Shown: one piece after another, positions 18,651 to 28,443 of the stretch
Numbering within the stretch: the stretch's first letter is position 1
Layout: each line of letters opens with the position of its first letter
Assembly (NCBI GenBank): GCA_035527845.1
Contig: DATKZT010000112.1
Location: forward strand, 53,122 to 117,121
Direction of reading: 5' to 3'
Origin: JAUWKC01 sp035527845
GTDB taxonomy: Bacteria; Planctomycetota; Phycisphaerae; Sedimentisphaerales; Anaerobacaceae
Length of the DNA: 64,000 nucleotides
Translations under genes and position numbers: made by a program
Notes under the pieces: generated by a model
Seen by the model: the letters and a program-made list of their open reading frames with translations, nothing else
Databases searched by the model: none
Told to the model about the DNA's origin: nothing

Positions 18651-21600
18651 TCAAATGCCAGATTTATTCTCGCCGTTGCACTTCAGCTTCGCAAGCTCCT
18701 GCATCAAAGCAAACCTCTCCAACGCGTCTTTCTTCGCAAGCTTAAGAAGTCTTTCCGCCACATCAGGCCTTGACTGACGTAATGTGCGATAACGGTTCTC
18801 ACCGTAAACATATTCTTCGAAGTCGAACGTGGGCGCCTTCGAATCAAGTTGCAGCGGGTTCTTGCCCTCTTCTTTCAGTTGTGGATTAAACCTGTACAAA
18901 GGCCAATAGCCGCTGTTGACTGCCTGCCTCTGATGCTCGTAACCGTTGACCAGATTGTAACCGTGAGCTATGCAGTGCGAGTAAGCAATTATCAGAGCTG
19001 GCCCAGGATAAGCCTCCCCTTCGACGAACGCCTTCACCGTCTGATTCGGATTGGCGCCCATCGCCACCCGCGCCACGTAGATATTGCCGTACATCATGGC
19101 CAGCAGACCAAGGTCTTTCTTCGGCGTCGGCTTTCCACCCGCCGCAAACTGCGCCACCGCCGCTCGCGGCGTCGATTTCGACATCTGCCCCCCGGTATTC
19201 GAATAAACCTCCGTATCCAAAACCAGCACGTTCACATTTGCCCCGCTGGCAAGCACGTGATCGAGCCCTCCGTACCCGATGTCGTAGGCCCAGCCGTCGC
19301 CACCAAGAGCCCAAACCGATTTGCGAACAAGGTAATCCGCAACATACAATAACTGTTTACAAATCGCACACCCGCTTTTTTCACATCGTTCTTTCAACTT
19401 CTCCACCCGCCCGCGCTGTTGCTCAATAGCACTCTGCTTCGGATCATCCGCTTTTGCCGCCTCTCGGATTTCCTCCGCCAGCCCCGATTCGACACAACCC
19501 TCACTCACCGCCTTGTCCAACAAATCAACGGCACGCTCTTTGAACTTGTCCACCGTCAGCCGCATCCCCATCGCGAACTCCGCATTATCCTCGAACAAGC
19601 TGTTGCTCCACGTTGGTCCCCTGCCGTCCGCCCTTTTAGTGTAGGGCGTCGTCGGAAGATTGCCGCCGTATATAGACGAGCACCCCGTCGCATTGCCGAT
19701 GAAAGCTCGGTCGCCGAAAAGCTGGCTAAGAAGCTTCACATAAGGCGTCTCGCCACAGCCCGCACAGGCGCCGGAATACTCGAACAAAGGCTGAATCAAC
19801 TGACTGCCCTTGACGCTGTCATACTTGAAAAGCTCCGGGTCAGTATTCGGAATCGCCAGGAAGTACTCGTAGTTCTCACGCTCGCTCCTGCGAAGCAGCT
19901 CCTGACGCGCCATATTGATCGCCTTTCTGCCGGTCGGCTTCTTGTCCGCGTCCTTTTCCTCGGCCGGGCAATTGACAACACAGGCCCCACACCCCGTGCA
20001 GTCTTCCGGCGCCACCTGCACCGTGCATTTCATGCCGGAAAACTCTTTGCCTTTCGCATCGGCGCTCTTGAACCTCGCCGGCGCTTTCTTGAGATGTTTC
20101 TCGTCATAGACCTTCATCCGGATCGTCGCGTGCGGGCAAAGCAGAGAACACCTGCCGCACTGAATGCAAATCTCAGGCTCCCATACCGGTATATTCACGG
20201 CAATGTTGCGCTTCTCGTACTGCGTCGTGCCCGTCGGAAACTTGCCGTCAGCCGGCATCTTACTTACCGGAAGCTCGTCACCACGCAACGCTATCAGCTC
20301 CGCCGTCACTTCCTTTACAAAATCAGGAGCATCCTCAGGAACCGGCGGCAGCATCTTCAGCTTGCTGGTTGCCTTCTCAGGAACCTTTACCTCATACACT
20401 CTCTCAAGAGTACCATCGACCGCCGCATTATTCATCGCAACAATCTTCTCGCCCTTCTTGCCGTAGGTCTTCTTCACCGCATCCTTGATGGCCTTAACCG
20501 CTGTATCCAAAGGAATGACATTGGTAATCTTGAAGAATGCCGTCTGCATGATTACGTTGATTCTTGGGCCCAGACCTATCTCCTCCGCCAGCGAAATCGC
20601 ATCGATAATATAAAACTTCAGCTTCTTCTCTATCAGCTGCTTCTGCACCTCCTGCGGCAGATGGTCCCAAATCTCATCCTTGCCGTAGCTCGTCGTCAGC
20701 AGGAACGTCCCGCCTTTGCGCAGCCCCGAAAGCATGTCATATTTCTCCAGAAAGCTCGGGTTATGGCACGCAACAAAATCCGCCTGGCTCACCAGATAGG
20801 GCCTGCGAATCAGCCGCTCGCCGAATCTGAGATGCGATATCGTCACTGCACCCGCTTTCCTCGAATCGTACACGAAGTAACCCTGCGCGTAATTGTCCGT
20901 CAGCTCACCTATGATTTTTATCGAGTTCTTGTTTGCACCGACAGTGCCGTCTGAACCAAGCCCGTAGAACATCGAAGAGACCAGCCCCGCACTGGAAATC
21001 TCGAAAGACCCGTCAACCTCCAGACTCGTCTGCGCCACGTCATCCGTAATGCCGACCGTAAAACCATTCCTGGGCCTTGCAGCATCCAGGTTATCGAACA
21101 CGGCCTTAACCATCGCCGGCGTAAAGTCCTTTGAGCCCAATCCGTATCTTCCGCCAACAATCACCGGGTACTTCTCAAAAGGCGCTTCACCGGCAGTCAT
21201 CGCTTCACCGACAGCCGTGCGAACATCAAGGTACAACGGCTCGCCAAGCGACCCCGGCTCCTTCGTCCTGTCCAAAACCGCGATCTTCTTCACACTCTTC
21301 GGCAAAGCCTCAATGAAGTGCTTCGTGCTGAACGGTCTGTACAGGCGCACTTTCATCACGCCCACCTTTTCGCCCTTCGACGCCAGAAACTCAGCCGTCT
21401 CGTGCGCCGTGTCCGCCGCCGCGCCCATGATAATAATTACCTTCTCCGCATCCGCCGATCCCACATAATCAAACAACCGGTAGCTGCGCCCAACCACCTT
21501 TGCGAATTTCTCCATCGTCTCCTCCACGATTTGTGGCGCAGCCAAATAAAACTTGTTCACCGTTTCTCTGCCCTGGAAATAAACATCAGGATTCTGAGCG

Positions 21601-22253
21601 GTGCCGCTGATCATCGGCCGGTCCGGCGACAACGCTCTCTCTTTGTGAGCCAGGACAAGCTCATCATCTATCATCGCCCGCATGTCATCAAAGCTCAGTT
21701 CTTCCACCTTCTGAACTTCGTGGCTCGTCCGGAAACCATCAAAGAAATGCAAAAACGGAACTCGCGACGCCAACGTCGCCTGTTGAGCAATAAGCGCAAA
21801 ATCCATAACCTCCTGAACGTTACACGAACAAATCATGGCAAAGCCTGTCTGCCGACAGGCCATCACGTCCGAATGGTCGCCAAAAATCGACAACGCCTGA
21901 CAGGCCAACGAACGGGCGGAAATGTGAAATACCGTGGGCAGAAGCTCTCCTGCAATCTTATACATATTGGGAATCATCAACAGCAGACCTTGCGAGGCCG
22001 TGAAAGTCGTCACCAGAGCACCCGTTGCCAAGGCGCCGTGTGCCGCTCCGGCCGCTCCCCCCTCCGATTGCATCTCAGTCACCGAAGGAATCGTGCCCCA
22101 GATGTTGCGCTCCCCTTTGGCGGTTTTCGCGTCCGAAATCTCACCCATAGGCGAGCTCGGCGTAATAGGGTATATTGCAATCACCTCGTTCGTCGCGTGC
22201 GCCACATGCGCCGCCGCCGTATTACCGTCAATCGTGACCATTTTCCGACTCAT
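18651..22253 (-). CDS. nifJ: pyruvate:ferredoxin (flavodoxin) oxidoreductase
   Basis: This is a 1200-residue single-chain enzyme, the normal length for the family. It oxidises pyruvate with CoA to acetyl-CoA and CO2, reducing ferredoxin or flavodoxin. The N-terminal domain starts MVTIDGNTAAAHVAHATNEV. Two 4Fe-4S motifs lie near 690-705 (CIQCGRCSLLCP) and 745-760 (CTGCGACVVNCP). The thiamine-diphosphate domain carries CAGCGETPYV (about 828) with the extra cluster cysteine and GDGWAYDIGYGGLDHV (about 984). The start at 22253 has GGAGG 4 bases upstream; an upstream in-frame start at 22289 lacks one. It points to fermentative or anaerobic carbon metabolism. A promoter candidate is at 22429-22457. 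Confidence 0.97.
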   Translation of the reverse strand: MSRKMVTIDGNTAAAHVAHATNEVIAIYPITPSSPMGEISDAKTAKGERNIWGTIPSVTEMQSEGGAAGAAHGALATGALVTTFTASQGLLLMIPNMYKIAGELLPTVFHISARSLACQALSIFGDHSDVMACRQTGFAMICSCNVQEVMDFALIAQQATLASRVPFLHFFDGFRTSHEVQKVEELSFDDMRAMIDDELVLAHKERALSPDRPMISGTAQNPDVYFQGRETVNKFYLAAPQIVEETMEKFAKVVGRSYRLFDYVGSADAEKVIIIMGAAADTAHETAEFLASKGEKVGVMKVRLYRPFSTKHFIEALPKSVKKIAVLDRTKEPGSLGEPLYLDVRTAVGEAMTAGEAPFEKYPVIVGGRYGLGSKDFTPAMVKAVFDNLDAARPRNGFTVGITDDVAQTSLEVDGSFEISSAGLVSSMFYGLGSDGTVGANKNSIKIIGELTDNYAQGYFVYDSRKAGAVTISHLRFGERLIRRPYLVSQADFVACHNPSFLEKYDMLSGLRKGGTFLLTTSYGKDEIWDHLPQEVQKQLIEKKLKFYIIDAISLAEEIGLGPRINVIMQTAFFKITNVIPLDTAVKAIKDAVKKTYGKKGEKIVAMNNAAVDGTLERVYEVKVPEKATSKLKMLPPVPEDAPDFVKEVTAELIALRGDELPVSKMPADGKFPTGTTQYEKRNIAVNIPVWEPEICIQCGRCSLLCPHATIRMKVYDEKHLKKAPARFKSADAKGKEFSGMKCTVQVAPEDCTGCGACVVNCPAEEKDADKKPTGRKAINMARQELLRRSERENYEYFLAIPNTDPELFKYDSVKGSQLIQPLFEYSGACAGCGETPYVKLLSQLFGDRAFIGNATGCSSIYGGNLPTTPYTKRADGRGPTWSNSLFEDNAEFAMGMRLTVDKFKERAVDLLDKAVSEGCVESGLAEEIREAAKADDPKQSAIEQQRGRVEKLKERCEKSGCAICKQLLYVADYLVRKSVWALGGDGWAYDIGYGGLDHVLASGANVNVLVLDTEVYSNTGGQMSKSTPRAAVAQFAAGGKPTPKKDLGLLAMMYGNIYVARVAMGANPNQTVKAFVEGEAYPGPALIIAYSHCIAHGYNLVNGYEHQRQAVNSGYWPLYRFNPQLKEEGKNPLQLDSKAPTFDFEEYVYGENRYRTLRQSRPDVAERLLKLAKKDALERFALMQELAKLKCNGENKSGI

Positions 22254-22648
22254 GCTTCCTCCATTTTCAAAAACAACAGGCACAAACAACTAAACCGAAA
22301 AGATACTCATCGCAAATAACTCAAAAAACACAATTTCCTTGCGGGATGACCCGAAAACTCGCGGTAGAGACAGGATTCTTTGCACAGCCGCTAACTAATC
22401 ACGGCCCTCTATGCATCCCGAAGATATGTTTATACAGACTTCCGCCCCGCTTGGCAACCAAAATTTTGCCGAGAATCACCCTTTCGCCGCGCAAATCTGC
22501 ACCGCCGCTCAAGGATGAGACGCGCATGATCATTCCCGGCTCTCACGCATAAAAAGAGCCGCCCACCGCTAAACCGCATCTATCTTATCACAGGTCGAAC
22601 AGGAAAACACGCCGGCCTGAGAATATGACTCCAAAAATACACCCGCTG
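22254..22648. other. intergenic region between gspD end and nifJ start
   Basis: No supported gene. It holds the nifJ promoter candidate (22429-22457) and a small hairpin with 6-base arms GGCTCT/AGAGCC at 22538-22560, which lacks a following T-run and so is not called a terminator. Confidence 0.6.
22429..22457 (-). promoter_or_regulatory. sigma70-type promoter for nifJ
   Basis: Reading on the minus strand: TTGCCA (22457-22452), a 17-base spacer, TATAAA (22434-22429). It points into nifJ, leaving a leader of about 170 bases. Confidence 0.5.
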
Positions 22649-25600
22649 TTACTTCCCCACACCCTTAACCTTGCTATCTAAGTCCGTCATTATACCTTCG
22701 AGCCTCTCCCTTTCACTTCTTAATTGCTCCAACGTTTCCGAAGGCATCTTCTTAGTCTCTTCATCTATCACGTATGGCGTTACAAACACAAGTATTTCTG
22801 CATTGGCTTTAACAACCTCATTGTGACGAAACAGACCACCCAACAGCGGTATATCACCCAGAAGCGGAATCTTACGCTCAATTCTACTGTCTTCCTGAAA
22901 CAGCATTCCGCCTAACATTATCGTTTCGGTGTCACCCACAATCAAAGTTGTCTGAGTATTCATCTCCGACCTGACCGGCTGCTGATTTATAATATCAGAC
23001 GTCAGTTGAGAGATCATAAGGTTCAGCGTCATATCCACATTCTTCTCGGGAGTTATATTCGGCCGCACCCGAAGCGTCATACCCACAGGCTGAAACTCAA
23101 CGCCCGATGTCGCTCGACCGCCCGTATCCGAGACCGATAGAGTCGTTGTGAATGCCACCGTCTGACCACGGAAGAAATCCGCTTCCTCGTTGTCCTTCGT
23201 CCATAGCGTCTGCTGATTGAGAACCTTCGCGTTTACCTTCTTCACCAGAAAATCGATCAGGGTCGTAACGTTCATCTCGCCGGTGATTGTCAACGAACCT
23301 CGCTCCTCAAGAAGGTTAAGCGTAGTCAGCGCAGTGATCGCATCTTCATCCAGGCTGCCGAATGCCAGTGGGTTCGTCGCCAACTGCAGCCCAAGAGAAG
23401 TCAGATCGCGATGGTCAACCATTAGAATCGTGGCTTTTACACGAACCTGCCTGCCCGGCACGTCAAGGTCGTTGATCGTTTCCTCTATCCTTGCAACAAA
23501 CGCGGGCGGCGAAAGAACAAGTATCGCCTTGCTGCGAGGGTCCGGCACGAAACGTACCCGCCCTATCACATTGCTCAGCGGCATCTCATCCATCCGACGC
23601 TGGTAACCCTGGTTCCACCATGACCTGTACTCACCTGCGTTGCCGCCGCTGCCCCCGCCGCCACCGCCGCCACCCCCATCGCTCTGTGGACGCCTGTTAC
23701 TCTCTCCTGAGTCCGTCATCGAATAGTCGCTGAGACCACGCCTGCTCAGCCGAATCGGAGCATTCGTACCGGGCTCATTGAACATCGCATTCAAACGCTC
23801 GCTCAGGTCCTCCGGGTCCGCGTATTTGAGTATTATGACCGTCGGCACCTCCGCCATCTCCTCACGGTCCAGCTCCGTCACAAGCTTCCTGACAACCGCA
23901 TAACCTTCGGCCACCTTGCTCTGAACGATTATCTTCTTCGTGTCCGGAACCGCCTCGAAAGCCAACTGCCCGTAAAGCGGCCCCACCATCGTCTTGGTCA
24001 CGCTGCCCCGGCCGAAGATGTAATCCATATAGGTCATCCGCCGCTCCGTCTCAGTGAACAGCCGCGTCAGAAGATCCACCATCTTAACAGGGTCGGAGTT
24101 CTTCAGCTCTATTATCGCCGGCGCCACATCATCAATATCAACAGGCTTGTCCCATTCGGCGATCTGCTTCTTGATCTTCTCCATGTTCTCCGCAGATGCA
24201 ATCACCGTCACCTGCTTCAGCGTCGGATAGGCAATCACACGCACCGTATCCGGGTCATCCATCCCCCTGCCCTGAGAGTAGCGCGACGAATAGTTGCCGT
24301 ACCGGCTGCGAGATTCATAGTAGCTGAACTGAGTATATAGCTCCTCCAGATTCGTCTTCACCTGCTCAGGGTCGGCATACTTCAGCGGAATATGCTCCGT
24401 CAGGAACTGCTCCGTCGGCTTATCTATTTCCGAAACCAACTGTTGAACCATTTCACGGTTTTCAGCACTGCCCACTATCATCACCTGCTTGGCCCTCTTC
24501 AGCGGCTGTACCGTCACATTCGCCTTCAACGGCATCGTCGCCAGCATGTTGTTGATCTGGTCCGCAACTTCCTCCACGTCCGCAAACTCCACCTTCACAA
24601 GAGTATGCTCACGCTCTTCGGGCTTCTTCGCATCAAGCTCCTTTATCCATCTCTCTATCTCAACCATATCCTCCGCCGACGCCTTGGCGATAATCCACTT
24701 CCGCTTCACCACCGGGATAAGCGTAATATCGCTGTCCGTCCGGCCCAGAACCACCGATCCCGCCGGCTTGCTCTCTTCATTGCGGCTGCTTCGCGACGGG
24801 CGCCTGCTGCTGCTCCTGCGCGAACCCTCGGGCCGACCCGGCGACCCAACTTCCCCGTTGCCGATAAGAATGTTCAACAACTGAACGATCTCAACAGGGT
24901 CCCCCTCCTTGATCTCGAACCACCGCGTCACCGTCTCCTTTGTCTCCGGAACATCAAGCTGATCAATCATCTGCTGAATCCCCTCCAGACTCGCCACCGT
25001 GTCGATTACCACAAGATGACTCGTGTTCTCTATCGCATAGACATACCCGTGCTCCGGCATCATCGGCTGAACCAACTTCTGCAACTGCGTCGGACTGTAA
25101 TTCTTGAGCTTGAAGAATTTCTGGACCACCTCGTCCTTGTTCTTCAGACTCGCAAGCGGAACGTCATCAGGCACTGTCGGAACAGACCGCTTAAAAATGT
25201 CCGCAATCGGCCTCAGAATGATCGCGCTGTCCTTCTCCTCCGCAACTATGCCCTGCTCACGAAGCGCGCTGTAAATCAGTGCCAGCGCATGGCTCCGAGC
25301 CAGCTTCTTCTCGGAATATATCGTTATCTTCTTTTTCATCGCGTCATCGACCGGAATAATCACCTTGCCGGTCCATTCCGCAATCGTCTTGATAATGTCC
25401 TTAATCTCAACATCCTTCAGATTCAGATTCTCCATCGGATCATTCGCCTCGCTCGGCTTGTTCGCATCGCCGGGCTTATTTGGCTCACCCGTCTTCTCCG
25501 GCTTGTTCGGCTCCGCCGCCGCTTCCTTCGGCTCATCCGACTCCTTCTTCCTCTTCGGCCTCTTCGCCTTGACCCCCTCCTTATTTTCGCCCGGCTTGTT

Positions 25601-25741
25601 AGGCTCTGCCGCCGCAGATTTCTTATCCTTCGGCGAAACATCCCCTCCTGGAACCCCAGAACTAATCCGCCACACAATCAACGCACCAACACAAACCACT
25701 ACCACCAACACTATTAATTTAGACCACTTCAATTTACTCAC
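22649..25741 (-). CDS. gspD: type II secretion secretin GspD
   Basis: This is a 1030-residue outer-membrane secretin. After an N-terminal hydrophobic segment comes a Lys/Glu/Pro-rich linker (about 40-105) with repeated EPNKP units. Then follow an N0-like domain (NLKDVEIKDIIKTIAEWTGK), several N1-type repeats (for example FKLKNYSPTQLQKLVQPMMP, HTLVKVEFADVEEVADQINN), a Gly-rich stretch near 687-700, and the secretin channel domain (about 760-1000; VRVKATILMVDHRDLTSLGL to IPLLGDIPLLGGLFRH). It has more N-domain repeats than typical proteobacterial GspD (about 650-700 residues). The start is a GTG at 25741 or a TTG three codons on, which sits better behind AGAGAGGTGAG. It is the last gene of the gsp operon. 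Confidence 0.95.
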   Translation of the reverse strand: MSKLKWSKLIVLVVVVCVGALIVWRISSGVPGGDVSPKDKKSAAAEPNKPGENKEGVKAKRPKRKKESDEPKEAAAEPNKPEKTGEPNKPGDANKPSEANDPMENLNLKDVEIKDIIKTIAEWTGKVIIPVDDAMKKKITIYSEKKLARSHALALIYSALREQGIVAEEKDSAIILRPIADIFKRSVPTVPDDVPLASLKNKDEVVQKFFKLKNYSPTQLQKLVQPMMPEHGYVYAIENTSHLVVIDTVASLEGIQQMIDQLDVPETKETVTRWFEIKEGDPVEIVQLLNILIGNGEVGSPGRPEGSRRSSSRRPSRSSRNEESKPAGSVVLGRTDSDITLIPVVKRKWIIAKASAEDMVEIERWIKELDAKKPEEREHTLVKVEFADVEEVADQINNMLATMPLKANVTVQPLKRAKQVMIVGSAENREMVQQLVSEIDKPTEQFLTEHIPLKYADPEQVKTNLEELYTQFSYYESRSRYGNYSSRYSQGRGMDDPDTVRVIAYPTLKQVTVIASAENMEKIKKQIAEWDKPVDIDDVAPAIIELKNSDPVKMVDLLTRLFTETERRMTYMDYIFGRGSVTKTMVGPLYGQLAFEAVPDTKKIIVQSKVAEGYAVVRKLVTELDREEMAEVPTVIILKYADPEDLSERLNAMFNEPGTNAPIRLSRRGLSDYSMTDSGESNRRPQSDGGGGGGGGGSGGNAGEYRSWWNQGYQRRMDEMPLSNVIGRVRFVPDPRSKAILVLSPPAFVARIEETINDLDVPGRQVRVKATILMVDHRDLTSLGLQLATNPLAFGSLDEDAITALTTLNLLEERGSLTITGEMNVTTLIDFLVKKVNAKVLNQQTLWTKDNEEADFFRGQTVAFTTTLSVSDTGGRATSGVEFQPVGMTLRVRPNITPEKNVDMTLNLMISQLTSDIINQQPVRSEMNTQTTLIVGDTETIMLGGMLFQEDSRIERKIPLLGDIPLLGGLFRHNEVVKANAEILVFVTPYVIDEETKKMPSETLEQLRSERERLEGIMTDLDSKVKGVGK

Positions 25742-25768
25742 CTCTCTTTAATCAAATATCGGCTAAAC

Positions 25769-26440
25769 TCAATCAGATTCTCTTTGCCGCTGACGCATCG
25801 CTTCCTTTCTTTGTTTCAACATCCTTATTCTTTCTTCTCTCATTCTCAATCTCTCCTCCTCGCTCGGCGAGGAGACATTGGAAGAGTCTCTGCTCCCTTC
25901 AGGCCGCACGTCCGCCCTGCTCTCGCCACGCTCCGCTTCGGCCCCACTCTTGCCCTCACGCCGGCCTCTATCTCTCGCCGACTTCTCGGGTCCGGATTCC
26001 GCAACCCCTGCTGCACTAATCGGAGCAAAAACCTTCGTCTCGCCCTCCCACTCGATCTTTACGTACGTAGGCTCAATCGCCACAATCTTCGCGTCCCCCA
26101 CGCTGTCACCAAGCCCGTAATCCTTGCCGTCTATCAGCACCCGATTGCCTATTATCCCACGCACCTCGCTCACCGGATGCTTCTTCGGGGGAGGCGGTGC
26201 AAACAGATTTTTCTTCTTCATGGCATCCGCAACCTCTTTGCCCTTGGCAACGTACTTTTCCACCGCGTTGGCATCTGCTGCGCCCCCCGCCAAGGCCGTC
26301 CGAATGAGCCGTTCCGCCCTGGCCGACTCAACAGAATAACCCACCAGCGTAACCAATACCATAACGCCAAGAATCGCCGACCCCGCAAGCAGCACCGTCG
26401 AAACAAGCTCCTGCCTTTCTTTCACATAGTCAAACTTCAT
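25769..26440 (-). CDS. GspC/PilP-like inner-membrane protein
   Basis: This is a 223-residue bitopic protein. A cytoplasmic start and one membrane helix (about 13-35, STVLLAGSAILGVMVLVTLVG) are followed by a small beta domain (about 90-140: VRGIIGNRVLIDGKDYGLGD, IVAIEPTYVKIEWEG) of the HR/PilP kind found in GspC and PilP. The remainder is highly charged (Arg, Glu, Ser), probably disordered or coiled. In type II secretion this protein links the inner-membrane platform to the secretin, and it lies directly upstream of gspD (27-base gap). No PDZ domain is present, unlike classical GspC. Confidence 0.72.
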   Translation of the reverse strand: MKFDYVKERQELVSTVLLAGSAILGVMVLVTLVGYSVESARAERLIRTALAGGAADANAVEKYVAKGKEVADAMKKKNLFAPPPPKKHPVSEVRGIIGNRVLIDGKDYGLGDSVGDAKIVAIEPTYVKIEWEGETKVFAPISAAGVAESGPEKSARDRGRREGKSGAEAERGESRADVRPEGSRDSSNVSSPSEEERLRMREERIRMLKQRKEAMRQRQRESD

Positions 26441-26452
26441 AAAACACCACGT

Positions 26453-26974
26453 CTATTCCACAAACGTTGACACCGTCAGATCCAGCTCGAACTCCTGCCG
26501 CTTCTCCGGATTACACTTTATCTTCAGCTCCTCCACGCCCACAAGATACCGGTTCTCGTTCAGCCTCGCCAGTAAATCAAGAACCTGGCCGAAATTGCAC
26601 TTGCCCCGCCGACATTGAAGACGAAGCAGTCGGTACCCGTCCCCAAAACGAGATCTCTCCAACGGCAAAAATTGCAGCGACTCGTACTTTATACCCGCAT
26701 CCTTCAGTTGCTCATACAACTTGTCCCTGAACGGGTACTTCTGCTCCTCGTACGCCCGAGGCATTTCGAAAACAGGCACAATCGCCCGTAAACCCGCACG
26801 CTTCGCCTCGCTCACGCTGATGGATTTGAACTTGGCCCGCTTTTCGGCGAGTGACTTCCTCATCTGCCCCCAGTGCCCCAGCCAATCGGTTAACAGCATA
26901 AGCCCCACAATGCCGCCCACACAAATACCACCAACAATCAACGCACGCTTATCTTTTTTGCTCAACTCTCTCAC
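26453..26974 (-). CDS. GspM/PilO-like protein
   Basis: This is a 173-residue protein with a short cytoplasmic start (SKKDKRAL), one membrane helix (about 12-30) and a periplasmic domain with coiled-coil first half (QMRKSLAEKRAKFKS), then an alpha/beta part ending ELDLTVSTFVE. This topology, together with its place between the PilM/PilN-like gene and the GspC-like gene, matches GspM/PilO. It would dimerise with the GspL partner and stabilise the assembly platform. Start is a GTG at 26974. It ends 12 bases before the GspC-like gene. Confidence 0.72.
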   Translation of the reverse strand: MRELSKKDKRALIVGGICVGGIVGLMLLTDWLGHWGQMRKSLAEKRAKFKSISVSEAKRAGLRAIVPVFEMPRAYEEQKYPFRDKLYEQLKDAGIKYESLQFLPLERSRFGDGYRLLRLQCRRGKCNFGQVLDLLARLNENRYLVGVEELKIKCNPEKRQEFELDLTVSTFVE

Positions 26975-26995
26975 TTTTCCGTCTAACCTCCGGTT

Positions 26996-28423
26996 CTAAC
27001 TTCGCGTCCCCTTCTTCGTGAAGCCCTTGTAGTGAAAAGTTATTGTGAACTTGTACTTATCTCCCTTCGCCTCCTTGCTTGAGTTCATACGCACGTCACT
27101 GACATCCTTGACCCCCTGAAGCATCTTCTCGAACTTGTAGTGCCCGTCACCATCCGCCTGCCCGGCTATAGACGCCGGCTCACCTCTCTTGAAGCTGAAC
27201 CTGTCCAGCATTATCCCTTTGCACTCGATACTGTTTATCTCCCGCAACAGCTCCAGAAGGTCGGGCCTCAGCTGCGCCACCTGCTTGATAAGCGCCTGAC
27301 GCCGCATCAGTTGCTCGAAATCAGCGTTCGCCTCCAGACTGCTCAAACGCTTGTAACTCGCCGCATCAACGCCATAGAGGACAAATAAAAACAAAATCAA
27401 AGCCGCCGCCGCCATCACGCCGGTTATCTTCAGCGAATAATACCACCGCTTCTTCGCTTTCTCCGCACGAGGTTTATAAAAACTCCCGAAAACATCAAGC
27501 TCCTCCACGTCCCCGTCAAGCGCTATCAGCGCAAGACCTATAGGAACACGATACTCATAAATAGCTTCGCTGTCCCCCTCCGTAATCCCCCTTAATTTCT
27601 CAACCTGCGGCAAAGCCGCACTCGCGCTCAACCCTGCCGACCCGAGCGATGAAACCATTTGCTCCAGGATTCTCCCGCCGTCTGAAAGCACAAAGATCCG
27701 CACCGCACCGGGATCCGTATAACCGAACAGCTCCAGTACACTCCTCATGTCCTGCGCAAACCTGTCGGCAGCTCCAACACGTTCCGAATCCGAAAAATCC
27801 TCAATACCCGTATCCAGGCTCACCGCATTGACAAGCCTCCCCCCTCTTGCAAGGCAAACACGCGTGTTGCGCTGCCGCGCACTTATTACTACCGCCAGCT
27901 CTTCATCACCAGAAAACAACGCCCTCCACACTTTTACTATGCCTTCACAGTCCAACAAAATCTGCGCCGGCCTGAAAGCACGAACCTCCTCCACGAACCT
28001 TTCAAGCTGACCCTTCTTCGCTGCCGCCACCGTCACCATCACCTGACCGTCCCCGACATGTTGACCACGCCACGCCAGTTCCATCTGGTCCACCGGCAAA
28101 GGCAGTCGTGCCTCAGCCTGAAGCCTCACTATCGCCGCAATTTCTCCTTCCTTGACCCCAGGCACCGTCAAGCTGTAGAAAACTACTCCGGTAGCGTCAA
28201 AACCAACAACACTTGCCTTTTCCTCCTCGCCCGACGCCCCTGCCCTAAAGCCCAAAGACAATCCGCTTTTCACCGCAAATGCCCTAAGGTCCGTCTTCCC
28301 GGCGTCCACGCTGTTTACCCAAAGAACCTCAAGACTCCCGCCCCGTCTTATCAGACGAACCGCTTTCAGCTCCTTGTCCACCTGAGCTATCGCAACCACT
28401 CCCGCCGAGTCCGAACCGCTCAT
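26996..28423 (-). CDS. gspL: GspL-like protein (PilM actin-like domain plus PilN-like part)
   Basis: This is a protein of about 475 residues. The N-terminal two thirds have the actin-like ATPase fold pattern of PilM/GspL cytoplasmic domains (VAIAQVDKELKAVRLI start, EIAAIVRLQAEARLPLPVDQ, then ILLDCEGIVKVWRALF). A membrane helix near 325-350 (MAAAALILFLFVLYGVD) leads to a periplasmic ferredoxin-like part that ends in FTITFHYKGF, resembling PilN. So PilM and PilN equivalents are joined in one chain, which is the architecture of GspL. Start at 28423 is favoured because it lies 21 bases beyond the gspK stop; longer frames overlap gspK with no ribosome site. Confidence 0.8.
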   Translation of the reverse strand: MSGSDSAGVVAIAQVDKELKAVRLIRRGGSLEVLWVNSVDAGKTDLRAFAVKSGLSLGFRAGASGEEEKASVVGFDATGVVFYSLTVPGVKEGEIAAIVRLQAEARLPLPVDQMELAWRGQHVGDGQVMVTVAAAKKGQLERFVEEVRAFRPAQILLDCEGIVKVWRALFSGDEELAVVISARQRNTRVCLARGGRLVNAVSLDTGIEDFSDSERVGAADRFAQDMRSVLELFGYTDPGAVRIFVLSDGGRILEQMVSSLGSAGLSASAALPQVEKLRGITEGDSEAIYEYRVPIGLALIALDGDVEELDVFGSFYKPRAEKAKKRWYYSLKITGVMAAAALILFLFVLYGVDAASYKRLSSLEANADFEQLMRRQALIKQVAQLRPDLLELLREINSIECKGIMLDRFSFKRGEPASIAGQADGDGHYKFEKMLQGVKDVSDVRMNSSKEAKGDKYKFTITFHYKGFTKKGTRS

Positions 28424-28443
28424 TAAATTATCTCTCGTCTCTT

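Noticed and set aside
19419..20954. Long + strand open frame (511 codons) opposite nifJ
   Set aside because: Antisense to a full-length, motif-complete oxidoreductase; Arg-rich translation without any recognisable pattern.
22538..22560. Hairpin as a terminator between nifJ and gspD
   Set aside because: Short 6-base arms with a long loop and no T-run on either strand; not enough for a terminator call.
24392..25717. Long + strand open frame (441 codons) opposite gspD
   Set aside because: It is antisense to a clear secretin gene and its translation is Arg/His/Leu-rich with no domain; a shadow caused by codon bias.
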